The position numbers and the translations under genes are program-made. Positions 9,641-20,702 of a stretch of 64,000 nt of DNA are shown in pieces (the first letter of the stretch is position 1; every line of letters begins with the position of its first letter). A model generated the notes under the pieces. The model was not told where the DNA came from and ran no database searches. It worked only from the letters and a program-made list of their open reading frames with translations. Source of the stretch: Bacteroidales bacterium (GTDB taxonomy: Bacteria; Bacteroidota; Bacteroidia; Bacteroidales; VadinHA17); the NCBI GenBank assembly GCA_029932855.1, contig JAOZPG010000015.1, forward strand, positions 1 to 64,000, read 5' to 3'.

Positions 9641-12469
9641 TTATTGCACGGTTAATTCAAGTCCCTGGTTGATACCCTTTTCTATTGCAGGAACACCTCG
9701 CTCCATCCAAACAGGCATGGGCTGTCCCTTAAGGTAGTAATCAAAGAACTGGGCCAGCCTGATATTAAAATCTTTTCTGTTCTGCATTTTCAGGGGCCAG
9801 TGGGGCTCCCCGTTATAATTAAGGAACCAGGATTCTTTACCCAGCCTTCTGAGCGCCATAAAGAATTCAATACCCTGGTACCATGGCACATGGCCGTCGG
9901 CATCATTATGCATAATAAGTACGGGGGTATTTATTTTATCTATGTTAAAAATTGGAGAGTTTTCTATATACCTTGACGGGTATTCCCATGGTGTGCCACC
10001 AATACGGCTTTGAGTGTGCTCGTACTGGAACTGTCTGCTGAGGCCTGTCCACCAGCGTATGCCGCCATAGGCACTTATCATATTTGGGACAGGAGCACCT
10101 GCTTCGGCAGCTTTGAATATATCGGTTCGCGTTACCAGGTAGGCTATTTGATATCCTCCCCAGCTATGTCCCTGAACACCAATATTATTTTTGTCAACAA
10201 ATCCTTTGTTTATCAAAGCTGTTACTCCAGGAATGACACAGTTGAAAGCACTTTCACCAGGGTAACCAATGCGGTAATATACGTCGGGATTAAAGATCAG
10301 GTATCCCCGGCTGGCATAGAAACTATAATTTATTGTAGAGCGGCCGGGTGAAGGAGCATGATGCCTGTATAAGCCTTCTGAACTTTTCTCATAAAAGTTC
10401 ACTATCATGGGATATTTTTTATCGGGGTCAAAATTTTCGGGTTTTATTAACATACCCTCAAGCTCCCTGCCGTCAAGCGATGTCCATTTTACGATTTCTG
10501 CAGTGCCCCAGTTGTAGTCTTCCTGTTGAGGGTTGGCATGGCTTATCCTGACTTGTTTCTTAAAGCTCAGGTCTGAATACCTGATATCAGGGAATTCCCT
10601 GAATGATTCACGACTGAAGATCAGCCTGTCATTATTAATAGCCTTGACCGGACGGCCATAATGATATGCACCGAAAAGCAATTGTATTAATCTCCCGTTC
10701 TTAGAGTTATATTCATAATAGCCCGAATTCCTGCTTTCTTCATTAAAGGCAGACAATAGCCATTTGGCTTTATCATTTATAAAGTCTTGTTCATTATCAA
10801 GCTTAATATAACGATAGACTGTTTTGTTTTCCCTTCCTTTTGTCAGTCTTTCCATAGCCCCCTTCTCAGGATAGAATTTCCATATATCATAACGGTCGTA
10901 AATAAGTATGGCAGCATCATCTTCTGTCCATCCTGCTGAGCCGTAGGGGTATGGAGGGGTAGGGGAGTCATTCAGTTCATCGTAAAATACTTTTCCTTTT
11001 GTGAATTCGCTAAGTTTAGCTGTGGCAATAGAATATGTGAAATATGTACTATCGCTCATATTATAACCGTAAATATATTTTCCTTTGGGACTAAGGCTCA
11101 CGTCGCCACGAATTTTGGTTAGTATCTGTTTGAACTTTCCGCTATGTATATCCACAATGGCATAATCCTTATACAGGCCTCCTAACCACTGGCTTTCAAG
11201 TTGGTATGGTTCAGAATTAACAGCCAGGGCATAAGGAGCATTCCCTTTGTCTGATATTTCAACATCAGGAAAACTGCTTGTTGCCAGTTGTATCACCCTG
11301 CCGGGATCATCCAAATGTATTACCGCCGTATAAGATTTCTTCCTGTCCTTTTCAAGATCCAGTTCCTGCACGGTATAGAGCCTTGGCTCATTGTAGGTCC
11401 AGACTTCAACATTTACTATTTCATCTTCAAGCAGAGATGTGTCGTTTAAGACAGGTGGTGTAGCCAGTCCGAAATAGATACTTTCCCCGTCTTCAGAAAA
11501 GTTTATCTTTTTATTTGAAGACAGCAGGTAGCCTTCCGGAGCAGTATTATTATCGAGTAACTTTTCTGCCTTTTCCATGCCTTCACTCCAGCTGTATAGC
11601 CCGTAAGGCCTGATCCTTGTTTTTGTTGTGTCTGTATCTGCCACGAAAGCAAAGTCTTTGCCGTTTTTGCTGAATGCTATTTGGGGATATTTGCTTTTCT
11701 TTGCTGATAATAAATTTGTGAGCATCATGTTTTCGAGGTTTAGCACATATACACCTGCCAGGGTATTGGAATCAAGACCCGTTGATACAAAAGCCAGGCG
11801 TTTACCTTCCTCTGCAAAAATATAATTGCTTACATATCTGAATGTATCCTGCTTTGCAGTATTAATATTCCTGACAACAAGATGATAGCCATTTTCTTTA
11901 CCGGTTTTCCTGGTCTCATGAGAATTCTTATTTGTTTTGTTTCTTTCCTTCCCTGCCTGCAGGCCAGGTGATGAGCCTTCTTCTTTATCACTGCTTTCTT
12001 CCTTTGATGCTTTTATCTCTTCCAGTTGATATGCAATAAAGCCGGTCCACTTTTTGGGTATTTTATGCGATTTAATATTGGCAATCTTTATCAGCGATTT
12101 GTCTTTAAGTGAATAAATTCCCAGGCTGTCTTTTGGCATGTCTTCTGACTTGACTTTCCTGCGTTTCATTTCTTTTATTGTGTCCTGCCATGCCGTAATG
12201 GTGAAAATTGCATATTCCGAATTATAAGTAAACTCTCCTTTTTGTGCCCTGTTGTAACTAAAAGCGAGTTCTCCTGAGGGCATTCTTATTTTTAAAAAAT
12301 TATCTGTTTCACCTTTTTCAAGTGAATACATGATAGCATTCCCGTCTGGAGCAATAGTCTTGTTCTGAATAGTGTTCCAGATATCAAAATCGGGATGATC
12401 AAGTACTTTTTTCTGTGCTGCTGCTGATAGGCTGATAATTATTATCAGGGATGTGAATAAGGCTTTCAT
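9641..12469 (-). CDS. S9 family (prolyl oligopeptidase-like) peptidase
   Basis: Catalytic GHSWGGYQIAYL, downstream D in HNDADGHVPW, H in GEPHWPL. Start placed at MKALFTSLIIIISLSAAAQ rather than the upstream Met of the ORF track. Confidence 0.85.
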   Translation of the reverse strand: MKALFTSLIIIISLSAAAQKKVLDHPDFDIWNTIQNKTIAPDGNAIMYSLEKGETDNFLKIRMPSGELAFSYNRAQKGEFTYNSEYAIFTITAWQDTIKEMKRRKVKSEDMPKDSLGIYSLKDKSLIKIANIKSHKIPKKWTGFIAYQLEEIKASKEESSDKEEGSSPGLQAGKERNKTNKNSHETRKTGKENGYHLVVRNINTAKQDTFRYVSNYIFAEEGKRLAFVSTGLDSNTLAGVYVLNLENMMLTNLLSAKKSKYPQIAFSKNGKDFAFVADTDTTKTRIRPYGLYSWSEGMEKAEKLLDNNTAPEGYLLSSNKKINFSEDGESIYFGLATPPVLNDTSLLEDEIVNVEVWTYNEPRLYTVQELDLEKDRKKSYTAVIHLDDPGRVIQLATSSFPDVEISDKGNAPYALAVNSEPYQLESQWLGGLYKDYAIVDIHSGKFKQILTKIRGDVSLSPKGKYIYGYNMSDSTYFTYSIATAKLSEFTKGKVFYDELNDSPTPPYPYGSAGWTEDDAAILIYDRYDIWKFYPEKGAMERLTKGRENKTVYRYIKLDNEQDFINDKAKWLLSAFNEESRNSGYYEYNSKNGRLIQLLFGAYHYGRPVKAINNDRLIFSRESFREFPDIRYSDLSFKKQVRISHANPQQEDYNWGTAEIVKWTSLDGRELEGMLIKPENFDPDKKYPMIVNFYEKSSEGLYRHHAPSPGRSTINYSFYASRGYLIFNPDVYYRIGYPGESAFNCVIPGVTALINKGFVDKNNIGVQGHSWGGYQIAYLVTRTDIFKAAEAGAPVPNMISAYGGIRWWTGLSRQFQYEHTQSRIGGTPWEYPSRYIENSPIFNIDKINTPVLIMHNDADGHVPWYQGIEFFMALRRLGKESWFLNYNGEPHWPLKMQNRKDFNIRLAQFFDYYLKGQPMPVWMERGVPAIEKGINQGLELTVQ

Positions 12470-12665
12470 AAAAATACAGGTTTTGTGTTTCAACAAAAGT
12501 AGTATTTTATTTAGGATGAGAATTTTAAAAATTATTAATTGGAAAAAGAGTAATTTTACTGATATTGTATCAGATATATTTTTAATTGCAGAATAATTCC
12601 CGGAGATCAATGACTACGGCATGTATATGAGGCGATATATTTACACTTGGTTCGGCAATATAAGG

Positions 12666-14594
12666 ATGAAAGCATTTTTTTGGATATTGGTTTGTACTAT
12701 TACGATGTTGGGGGAAGCAGGTGCACAATACCTGGAATTCAAGGAGTCTTTTCCCGGGGAAGGGAGAGATGTCTTCATGGAGGATTCGAAGTCTGCCACA
12801 ATGATGGATTATTATGATGTGAAAAGTTATTCGCTCGATCTGGAAGTTGATAACAATTCCGTATTTATAAGAGGAAATGCAGGTATTCTTGTGGAGATTG
12901 TTAAGGAAGGGATGGATACACTGGTTCTGGACCTGGCTTCAGATATGTCTGTCGATTCTGTTATCCTGAATACACAAAAACTGGTTTTTAGCCATAGTAA
13001 CGACTTATTAAATATTACATTGGGCTATGTTCCTGTTACGGGAGAGCTGCTAGAATGTAAAGTATATTATCATGGCAGTCCTGCAGATGGATTATATAAT
13101 GCAAATAATTCATACTGGAATTTCAATGTTACATGGAGTCTCTCAGAACCCTTTTATGCAAAGAACTGGTTCCCCTGTAAGCAGGATCTGCTTGATAAGG
13201 CAGATTCTTCAAGGGTATTTATTACCGTTCCCGGGAATTTAAAAGCAGGCTCAAACGGATTGTTAAGGTCTGTTACAAATATGCCCGGCGACAAACTGAG
13301 GTATGAATGGTATTCTTCCTACCCAATAGCATATTACCTGATCTCGATTGCGGTTTCCGACTACCTCGACTATAGTTTCTATACTCATTTTAATAAGAAT
13401 GATTCCTTGCTGGTACAGAATTATATATATAATGATGCTTCCTGCCTGGATTATTACAAAGAAGATATGGATAAGAGTGCTGAACTGCTGATGCTTTATT
13501 CCGATCTGTACACCCGCTATCCATTCTATAATGAGAAGTATGGGCATTGCCTGATCCCTTCTGGTTCATATATGGAACACCAGACCATGTCAAGCATGAT
13601 AGATTTTAATTACGGGGTGGTGGCTCATGAAATGGCTCATCAATGGTTTGGCGACCAGGTAACATGCGCAAGCTGGCAGGATATATGGATAAACGAAGGA
13701 TTTGCTTCTTATTCGGAATATATAGTCCTTGAGAACCTGGTATCGGAGGAAGAAGCTGATTCATGGATGGATAATGCAATGAGACTGGCTCTTGAAAGAC
13801 CCCAGGGTTCTGTTTATGTTCCACTGGAGGAAGCAGGTCTGGTAAATCGAATATTTGACTACAGGCTTAGCTATAAGAAAGGAGCAGTTATCATTCATAT
13901 GTTAAGATATGTGCTTGACGATGATGATGTGTTCTATGATGTATTAAAAGAGTTTCAAACTGTTTTCAAAGATTCTGTTGCAAGCGGACTTGATTTTAAA
14001 GCTGTTGCTGAAAGGGTTTCAGGGAAAGACCTGGATGCTTTTTTCGATCAGTGGTACTTTGGTAAGGGTTATCCTGTATATAATATTTCGTGGACCCTTA
14101 AGGCTGACAGCCTTGTAATAGAATCCAGCCAGTCAACATCTTCTTTATCAACGCCCCTGTTTCGTATGCCCCTGGAATTCAGGATAAATTATGGGAGCAG
14201 GGATACAATTGTGAGCTTTTACCAGGATGCTTTGTTTAAGGAGTTTAAGCTAAAGGTCACGGATAATATTGAATCTATAGAACTGGACCCCAATAAGCAT
14301 TCTCTTATAGGTCCCAGCCTGGTGGTGAGCAGGGCAGGTACAGATCAATCATCCAGGGATTTAGGATTTACTTTATATCCTGTTCCTGTGGATGATAAGC
14401 TTAATATTAATTTTACTCAATCAGGGCAGCGGCGAAAAGTGAGGATATTAACTGTGGCGGGACAAATGATATTTGAAACAGAGACAGCTGATACATTTAT
14501 GGTACTGGATGTAAATGATTATTCTTCCGGCCTGTATTTTATAGAAGTAACAGAGGGCAATTCAGTTAAGAGGGCTAAATTTATCAGGAAATAA
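12666..14594 (+). CDS. M1 family metallopeptidase with T9SS sorting domain
   Basis: HEMAHQWFGDQ...INEGFASYSEY zinc motif; C-terminal YPVPVDDKLNINF...GLYFIEVTEGNSVKRAKFIRK; start placed at the signal peptide MKAFFWILV. Confidence 0.85.
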   Translation: MKAFFWILVCTITMLGEAGAQYLEFKESFPGEGRDVFMEDSKSATMMDYYDVKSYSLDLEVDNNSVFIRGNAGILVEIVKEGMDTLVLDLASDMSVDSVILNTQKLVFSHSNDLLNITLGYVPVTGELLECKVYYHGSPADGLYNANNSYWNFNVTWSLSEPFYAKNWFPCKQDLLDKADSSRVFITVPGNLKAGSNGLLRSVTNMPGDKLRYEWYSSYPIAYYLISIAVSDYLDYSFYTHFNKNDSLLVQNYIYNDASCLDYYKEDMDKSAELLMLYSDLYTRYPFYNEKYGHCLIPSGSYMEHQTMSSMIDFNYGVVAHEMAHQWFGDQVTCASWQDIWINEGFASYSEYIVLENLVSEEEADSWMDNAMRLALERPQGSVYVPLEEAGLVNRIFDYRLSYKKGAVIIHMLRYVLDDDDVFYDVLKEFQTVFKDSVASGLDFKAVAERVSGKDLDAFFDQWYFGKGYPVYNISWTLKADSLVIESSQSTSSLSTPLFRMPLEFRINYGSRDTIVSFYQDALFKEFKLKVTDNIESIELDPNKHSLIGPSLVVSRAGTDQSSRDLGFTLYPVPVDDKLNINFTQSGQRRKVRILTVAGQMIFETETADTFMVLDVNDYSSGLYFIEVTEGNSVKRAKFIRK

Positions 14595-14629
14595 AAAATC
14601 CCGGATCCTTATGTTGAATCCGGGATTCT
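14592..14629 (-). terminator. Hairpin terminator between convergent genes
   Basis: AATCCCGGATcc...GAATCCGGGATT stem with A6 on the + strand (T6 on the - strand). Confidence 0.6.
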
Positions 14630-14677
14630 CATAATGCTGTTGCTTATGCTTTAAGCATTTTTTGATTTGTTATTTCC

Positions 14678-15490
14678 CTATTTTACTTCTTCTTCAGGAG
14701 CTTCTTCTTCAACAGCTTCCAGTTCATCGGTCATTTCCTCAACAGCCTCCTGCATCTTATCTGTGGCATCTTCTACCTCATCTACCATATCATTCATTAC
14801 TTCTTCCATAGCTTCTGTGGCATCTTCCATTGTGACTTCCATGTCGTTTACAATCTCTTCCATTTTTTTATCTCCATAAGAATCCATAAAGCCTGAAGCG
14901 GCTTTTTTTGCACCCATACCTACAATAGCAGATATAGCTATTATAACAGCAAAAATAATTGAAAGTACCTTGGCGGAGGCTTCCTTTGTTTTTAATGAAC
15001 CATTAAGAGCATGGTAGAGCATCCATATAGAGTATAGTGAGATCAGTAGCCCTACAATGCTTCCCAGAGCAGACATAAAGCCCAGGAACCCGAACAATGC
15101 TTTTACAGGTGAAATAACCATAAGTGAAGCAACAACCCTTACATTGGCTTCGTAGTCGGTTGATCCGCCACATATGGCAGAAATAACAAGCATTATTGCT
15201 CCGCCGATAAACAGACCTATCAGTGCTCCGATTAAGGACCAAACCAGGCTCATAACTCCGACTGCATTTCCCAGCCATTTGCCGAGCATGCCTGCATCCA
15301 TCTCACTAATATTCAGCTTGGCCCAGATAAAAGTAAGAATACCTGCCAGCAGACCATAAATAAGTGCTTTGATAATAGGTTCACCAAAGCCGCCGCTTAC
15401 AGGCATTGATGCAAAATACTCTTTAGGTTTTAAGAGGGCATTCTTTGAATCATCAACAAATTTTGAAAAATTGAATCCTTCGTTACTCAT
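14678..15490 (-). CDS. Yip1-like membrane protein with acidic C-terminal tail
   Basis: Five or so hydrophobic helices followed by a Glu/Asp-rich helical tail (MEEIVNDMEVTMEDATEAMEEV...). Confidence 0.6.
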   Translation of the reverse strand: MSNEGFNFSKFVDDSKNALLKPKEYFASMPVSGGFGEPIIKALIYGLLAGILTFIWAKLNISEMDAGMLGKWLGNAVGVMSLVWSLIGALIGLFIGGAIMLVISAICGGSTDYEANVRVVASLMVISPVKALFGFLGFMSALGSIVGLLISLYSIWMLYHALNGSLKTKEASAKVLSIIFAVIIAISAIVGMGAKKAASGFMDSYGDKKMEEIVNDMEVTMEDATEAMEEVMNDMVDEVEDATDKMQEAVEEMTDELEAVEEEAPEEEVK

Positions 15491-15606
15491 AGTTGTGTTT
15501 TTTTGGTTAAAAAATCAAGTTTATATCAAAATTAGCTTTTAAAAAAGTGAATATACTAATTTAATCTAATTTTATTATCAGGAACAATTAAGAAAATTAT
15601 AGAGCA

Positions 15607-17250
15607 TTACCAGAAAACAGTATATAATACCACTAGTATTATAAGTATTCCATAGGCACTAATATTAAATACTTTACCTGTTTTGAATGTTGCAGATGTA
15701 AGAACTATTGCCTTAGGATCATCATCGTTTTTTGAAGTAGTAAGACTTACTCCAACAATAATAACCATGGTAATAATCAAGGTGTATAACATCTGATCCA
15801 TCCATGGAAGGTCCACAGCCGGGGTTTTTAACAACAGGGCTACCACTATGGATGATATAATCCCTATAATGGCTGCCTTATTTGTGGCTTTCTTCCAGAA
15901 CAGCCCCATCAGGAAAACTGCAAGTATGCCGGGACTTACCATTCCCGTATATTCCTGTATGTACTGGAACATCTGGTCAACACTTCCCAGTGGCTTAGCC
16001 ATGAATCCGGCGATTACCAGGGCAGAGGCAGCAGTTAGCCTTCCAACTGTAACTATCTGTTTATCGGAGGCATTGCGGTTTATGTAAGGCTTATAAATAT
16101 CCATAGTAAAAATAGTGGCTGTAGAGTTAAGCATAGAAGCCAGGGATGACACAATAGCTGCTATCAATGCCGCAATTACCAGTCCCTTTAAACCATTGGG
16201 AACAAAAACACTTATCAGCCAGGGGTATGCCTTGTCAACATTAAGGCTGCCATCAGCCTTTGTAAAGGCTTGTTGTACTCCGTCAATAACTGTTGTTCCT
16301 TCTCCCTGCATGAACATAACATATGCAATAATGCCGGGGACAACAACGAAGATTGGTATAATAAGTTTCAGGTACCCGGCGAATGCAATACCCCTTTGTG
16401 CTTCTTTCAGGGACTTTGCTGCAAGGGTACGCTGAATAATATACTGGTTAAATCCCCAGTAATACAGGTTTGCAACCCATAATCCTCCAATCAGCATTCC
16501 AATTCCCGGGAGATTGGAAAATTCAGGATTATCTTTTTTAAGTATCATGTGAAATTTATCACCTGCATTGGTGAATATATGTTCAAGTCCGTGAATAATG
16601 CCCCCTTCAGGTGTAACGGCATTCAGTGCAATTATAGTTGTTATCATACCACCTATAACCAGGAGCACAACCTGTATCACATCTGTCCATGCCACGGCGG
16701 CAAGGCCACCGTATATCGAATAGGCCGCAGCAATAAGTGATAGTATAAGTATGGCTCTTATCATAAGACTTCCGTCACCAACACCAAAAACGGTATCAAT
16801 TGCTTTTGCCCCCAGGAATAATACCGTGGTGAGGTTGACAAAGACAAACAGGGCTATCCAGAACACAGCCAGAATTGTCTTGAGGTTGGTACTGAACCGT
16901 TTTTCAACAAATTCAGGTATGGTATATATCTGTTTCTCTATAAATATGGGAAGGAAGAACTTACCAACGATAATCAGGACTATAGCTGCCATCCACTCAT
17001 AGGAAGCAATTGCAAGGCCTACGGCAAAACCGGATCCGGACATTCCTATAAACTGTTCGGCCGATATGTTAGCAGCTATTAGTGAAGCACCTATTGCCCA
17101 CCATGGTAATGATTTGCTTGCAAGGAAGTAATCCTCAGCATTTTTTTGATGTCCCTTTTTATCTCTTGATACCCATAAACCCACGCCTACTATTACGATT
17201 CCGTAAATAATAAAAATTGCATAGTCGATAATTGAAAAACCTGTGTTCAT
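15607..17250 (-). CDS. Sodium:solute symporter (SSS/SLC5 family)
   Basis: 547 aa polytopic protein; SLPWWAIGASLIAANISAEQFIGMSGSGF is characteristic of the family. Confidence 0.9.
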   Translation of the reverse strand: MNTGFSIIDYAIFIIYGIVIVGVGLWVSRDKKGHQKNAEDYFLASKSLPWWAIGASLIAANISAEQFIGMSGSGFAVGLAIASYEWMAAIVLIIVGKFFLPIFIEKQIYTIPEFVEKRFSTNLKTILAVFWIALFVFVNLTTVLFLGAKAIDTVFGVGDGSLMIRAILILSLIAAAYSIYGGLAAVAWTDVIQVVLLVIGGMITTIIALNAVTPEGGIIHGLEHIFTNAGDKFHMILKKDNPEFSNLPGIGMLIGGLWVANLYYWGFNQYIIQRTLAAKSLKEAQRGIAFAGYLKLIIPIFVVVPGIIAYVMFMQGEGTTVIDGVQQAFTKADGSLNVDKAYPWLISVFVPNGLKGLVIAALIAAIVSSLASMLNSTATIFTMDIYKPYINRNASDKQIVTVGRLTAASALVIAGFMAKPLGSVDQMFQYIQEYTGMVSPGILAVFLMGLFWKKATNKAAIIGIISSIVVALLLKTPAVDLPWMDQMLYTLIITMVIIVGVSLTTSKNDDDPKAIVLTSATFKTGKVFNISAYGILIILVVLYTVFW

Positions 17251-17275
17251 TATTAAAACATTTTTTTTTAATAAT

Positions 17276-18439
17276 TTATTTTATTTCTGAAGGAACAGCT
17301 CCCAGTTCAGGGACATAAAAGGAAGCTTCCAGTCCTGTTTTAGCCTTATAGTTTTTTTCTAATTGTTCAATAAAATTGTCCAGCATATTTTCCCTGACAA
17401 TGCTTACCGTGCAGCCTCCGAAACCGGCCCCTGTCATTCGCGATCCTGCAAGTCCCTCCAGCTTTCTGGCTTCTTCCACAAGTGTGTCAAGCTCCGAACC
17501 GGTTACCTCGTAAAGATCTCTTAGTGAATCATGTGATTCATTCATGAGCTTGCCGAATTTACTGATCTCCCCTGACTGTATTGCTTCAACTGCTTTAAGA
17601 ACCCTGCTGTTTTCATATATTACATGCTCAGCCCTTTTCCGTGCTGCAGGCATGCTTATCAGCGATTTTATTTCTTCAAACTCATCTGTTGTGAGGGCAC
17701 TCAGGTTTGGCAGTTTCCTTACTTTCTGCAGATCGCTCAGAGCCGTTTCGCATTCACTTCTTCTTTCATTATATTTTGAATCTGAAAGTTTTCTCTTTTT
17801 GTTTGTGTTAGATATAACAAGTTTATGATCCTTAAGTTGTAGTTTAACCTGTTTGTATTCAAGCGTGTCGCAATTCAGGAATGTGGCGGAATCTTTTTCT
17901 CCCATGGCCACAGCAAACTGATCCATGATACCACAATTTACCCCCACAAACTCATTCTCTGCCTTTTGTGACAATTTTGCAATTTCCACAAGGGATATGT
18001 TACCTTTCCATAAGCTGTTCAGAGCCAGGGCAGTTACTACTTCTATGGATGCTGATGACGAAAGTCCTGCACCATTTGGGATATTACCTGAAAAAAGAAT
18101 TTCTGCTCCTCTTGCTACCAGTCCCTTTTGGATTAACTGATCAATAACTCCCAATGGATAATCTATCCATTCACCATCATGGGTCTCTTTCAGTTTATCC
18201 AGGCCAACATCAGCACTGAACTTCATATTTACTGAATTGAAGGAAATGAGTGTTTTATCAGTTTCCCTGATAAGCATGTAGGTCCCAAAATTCAGGGAGG
18301 CTGGGAAAACATAACCTCCGTTATAATCGGTATGTTCACCAATGAGGTTCACCCTTCCCGGTGCAAAGAACAGGCGGGGTCTTTTGTCGGCATCACCATA
18401 TATCTCTGCAAACTTTTCGTAAAAGAAATTTATGTCCAT
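17276..18439 (-). CDS. galK: Galactokinase
   Basis: GRVNLIGEHTDYNGGYVFP, NIPNGAGLSSSAS and MTGAGFGGCTVSIV motifs. Confidence 0.95.
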   Translation of the reverse strand: MDINFFYEKFAEIYGDADKRPRLFFAPGRVNLIGEHTDYNGGYVFPASLNFGTYMLIRETDKTLISFNSVNMKFSADVGLDKLKETHDGEWIDYPLGVIDQLIQKGLVARGAEILFSGNIPNGAGLSSSASIEVVTALALNSLWKGNISLVEIAKLSQKAENEFVGVNCGIMDQFAVAMGEKDSATFLNCDTLEYKQVKLQLKDHKLVISNTNKKRKLSDSKYNERRSECETALSDLQKVRKLPNLSALTTDEFEEIKSLISMPAARKRAEHVIYENSRVLKAVEAIQSGEISKFGKLMNESHDSLRDLYEVTGSELDTLVEEARKLEGLAGSRMTGAGFGGCTVSIVRENMLDNFIEQLEKNYKAKTGLEASFYVPELGAVPSEIK

Positions 18440-18538
18440 AAATATAAATTAGTCCTCAAATATAAAAAATGATGATATCATAATATGTTTATACTGGTAA
18501 AAACAATTACTTAATATGATTTTTCGATTATATCTAAA

Positions 18539-18631
18539 CAGATTACAATTGTGGTCTGATTATAATAAAGCAGATTTATAATTGTGGATTGATAATAACC
18601 AGGCTGATTACAATCAAGATTCCATTGTAAT
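18539..18631. repeat. Degenerate tandem repeats in galK/mscS divergent intergenic region
   Basis: CAGATTACAATTGTGGTCTGATTATAATAAAG / CAGATTTATAATTGTGGATTGATAATAACCAGG / CTGATTACAATC..., plus ATTACAAT-N9-ATTGTAAT. Confidence 0.5.
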
Positions 18632-18771
18632 GACAAGTAGGATTATGTTTATTCGTCAGGAAAATTATGTAAAACGTCAAAATCAATACATAAATGACTT
18701 TCGCTAAAGTCAAAATTTCTAATAAATTAGCATCTTTGGGCAATAATTCAAACAATTAAAATTTATTAGTT

Positions 18772-19596
18772 ATGGAAGAAAATTTGGATAAGGGAATGGA
18801 TTTGTTGGCACAGGGCTGGGAGCTTCTTATGAGTTATGGACCCAAGCTGGTAGGAGCCCTGCTAGTATTGTTTGTGGGACTATGGGTAATAAAGATCATT
18901 AGCCGTAGTATTTCTAAGGTGATGGACAAAAAGAATGTTGATGCTTCACTGAAGCCTTTTATGAAAAGTCTTATATCGGTCTTGCTGAAAGTATTGCTTA
19001 TTATCAGTGTTATGGGCATGATAGGGATTCAGATGACCTCGTTTATTGCAATACTTGGTGCAGCAGGACTTGCTGTGGGTATGGCTCTTTCAGGTACATT
19101 GCAAAATTTTGCAGGTGGGGTGATGATACTTATTTTTAAGCCTTTTAAGATAGGTGATTATGTTGATGCCCAGGGACAGGCAGGCACTGTTAAAGAGATA
19201 CAGATATTCAATACTATATTGACTACTCCTGATAATAAAACCATTATTATTCCAAACGGGGGATTATCAACAGGTACCATGGTAAATTATTCAAAAGAAG
19301 AGACCCGCAGGGTTGACTGGACCTTTGGTGTTGCCTATGGTGACAATATTGATAAAGCCAGAGAGGTGTTAAGCAATCTTATGAAGGCCAATGACAGTAT
19401 ATTAAAAGATCCCGAACCTTTTATCGGACTGGTTGAGCTGGCCGACAGTTCAGTGAATTTTGCCGTTAGGGCATGGGTGAAAACTGCTGATTACTGGAGT
19501 GTATATTTCAGTATGAATGAGCAGGTATATAAAGTATTTGAGAAAGAGGGGCTTAGCATACCATTCCCACAGATGGATGTGCATATTCAAAAATAA
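18772..19596 (+). CDS. Small-conductance mechanosensitive channel (MscS family)
   Basis: AAGLAVGMALSGTLQNFAGGVMILIFKPFKIGDYVDAQGQ and IIIPNGGLSTGTMVNYS motifs. Confidence 0.92.
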   Translation: MEENLDKGMDLLAQGWELLMSYGPKLVGALLVLFVGLWVIKIISRSISKVMDKKNVDASLKPFMKSLISVLLKVLLIISVMGMIGIQMTSFIAILGAAGLAVGMALSGTLQNFAGGVMILIFKPFKIGDYVDAQGQAGTVKEIQIFNTILTTPDNKTIIIPNGGLSTGTMVNYSKEETRRVDWTFGVAYGDNIDKAREVLSNLMKANDSILKDPEPFIGLVELADSSVNFAVRAWVKTADYWSVYFSMNEQVYKVFEKEGLSIPFPQMDVHIQK

Positions 19597-19604
19597 TTTA
19601 AAAG

Positions 19605-20537
19605 ATGATGATATATTTATTTAAAAGATTTGCAGCTGTTTTAATAATTATACTGGCTGTTATAAATGTTAAGGCTCAGGATACTTCGTTTGAAGATGCT
19701 TTGAAGACACAAGTTACAGATACAGTGTATGGCTGGAAAAAGGGAGGCAACTTCAGCTTCCAGTTCTCACAGGTATCATTCGTAAACTGGGCTGCAGGAG
19801 GAGATAATTCAGTTTCAGGAATTAGCAGACTGGATGCTTACATTAACCTGGTACAGGAGAAATCGTTCTGGAACAATAAACTTGTTGTGGGTTACGGGAT
19901 GCAAAATCTGAAGGGTGATGTTACCAAGACAGATGACAGGCTTAATTTTACTTCACAGTATGGCCGTAACTTTTCGGGGGCCTGGTATTATTCGGGCCTG
20001 GTTGATTTTAAGACTCAGATGGATATTGGTTATAGCAGTGATGATGCTGACCTGAAGATATCTAACTTGCTGTCGCCTGCATACCTGTTTGCCGCACTTG
20101 GTCTTGACCTGAAAAAAGGAGATAATTTTAGTTTATTTATGGCTCCTCTCACACTTAAATCAACATTTGTTCTTGACCAGGCACTTTCAGATTCCGGGTC
20201 CTTTGGACTGGATCCCGGGGAAAAGTCACGCTATGAGATAGGTGGTTATATTAAGTTCTTCTTTTCACATGAGATAATGAAGAATATTGATTTTCAGACT
20301 AAGCTCGATCTGTTCTCTAACTATTTGAATAAACCTCAGAATATTGATGTTTTTTGGGAGCTGATACTTAATATGAAGGTCAATAATTTTATCTCTGCAC
20401 AGATTAGCACCAATCTTATCTATGATGATGATATTATGATTGCCTATGATTCATCAGGAGACGGAGTGCTTGATGCCGAACATCCCATTCTGCAGTTTAA
20501 AGAGCTGGTGGGAGTGGGTCTTCTTGTAGATTTTTAG
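19605..20537 (+). CDS. DUF3078-like barrel protein
   Basis: GWKKGGNFSFQFSQVSFVNWAAGGDNSVSGI is typical of this Bacteroidota family. Confidence 0.75.
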   Translation: MMIYLFKRFAAVLIIILAVINVKAQDTSFEDALKTQVTDTVYGWKKGGNFSFQFSQVSFVNWAAGGDNSVSGISRLDAYINLVQEKSFWNNKLVVGYGMQNLKGDVTKTDDRLNFTSQYGRNFSGAWYYSGLVDFKTQMDIGYSSDDADLKISNLLSPAYLFAALGLDLKKGDNFSLFMAPLTLKSTFVLDQALSDSGSFGLDPGEKSRYEIGGYIKFFFSHEIMKNIDFQTKLDLFSNYLNKPQNIDVFWELILNMKVNNFISAQISTNLIYDDDIMIAYDSSGDGVLDAEHPILQFKELVGVGLLVDF

Positions 20538-20581
20538 TTATTGAGACAGCCTTTGTGCTTTTTATTACTGATATGAAATTT

Positions 20582-20609
20582 AACCTGCTGTGAAACAGCA
20601 GGTTTTTTT
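20582..20609 (+). terminator. Rho-independent terminator
   Basis: AACCTGCTGT-gaa-ACAGCAGGTT followed by T run. Confidence 0.85.
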
Positions 20610-20702
20610 CTGAATGACCAGGCAGGATTAGAGATTGATTTTATACTTTAGAGCTTCTGTTTTCAGTCTTATTTATTAAGTATAAGATTAATGTAAGGAA
20701 TA

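Noticed and set aside
12470-12610. N-terminal extension of the S9 peptidase ORF (47 aa before MKALFTS)
   Set aside because: The upstream segment is an AT-rich, low-complexity translation; MKALFTSLIIIISLSAAAQ is a convincing signal peptide start.
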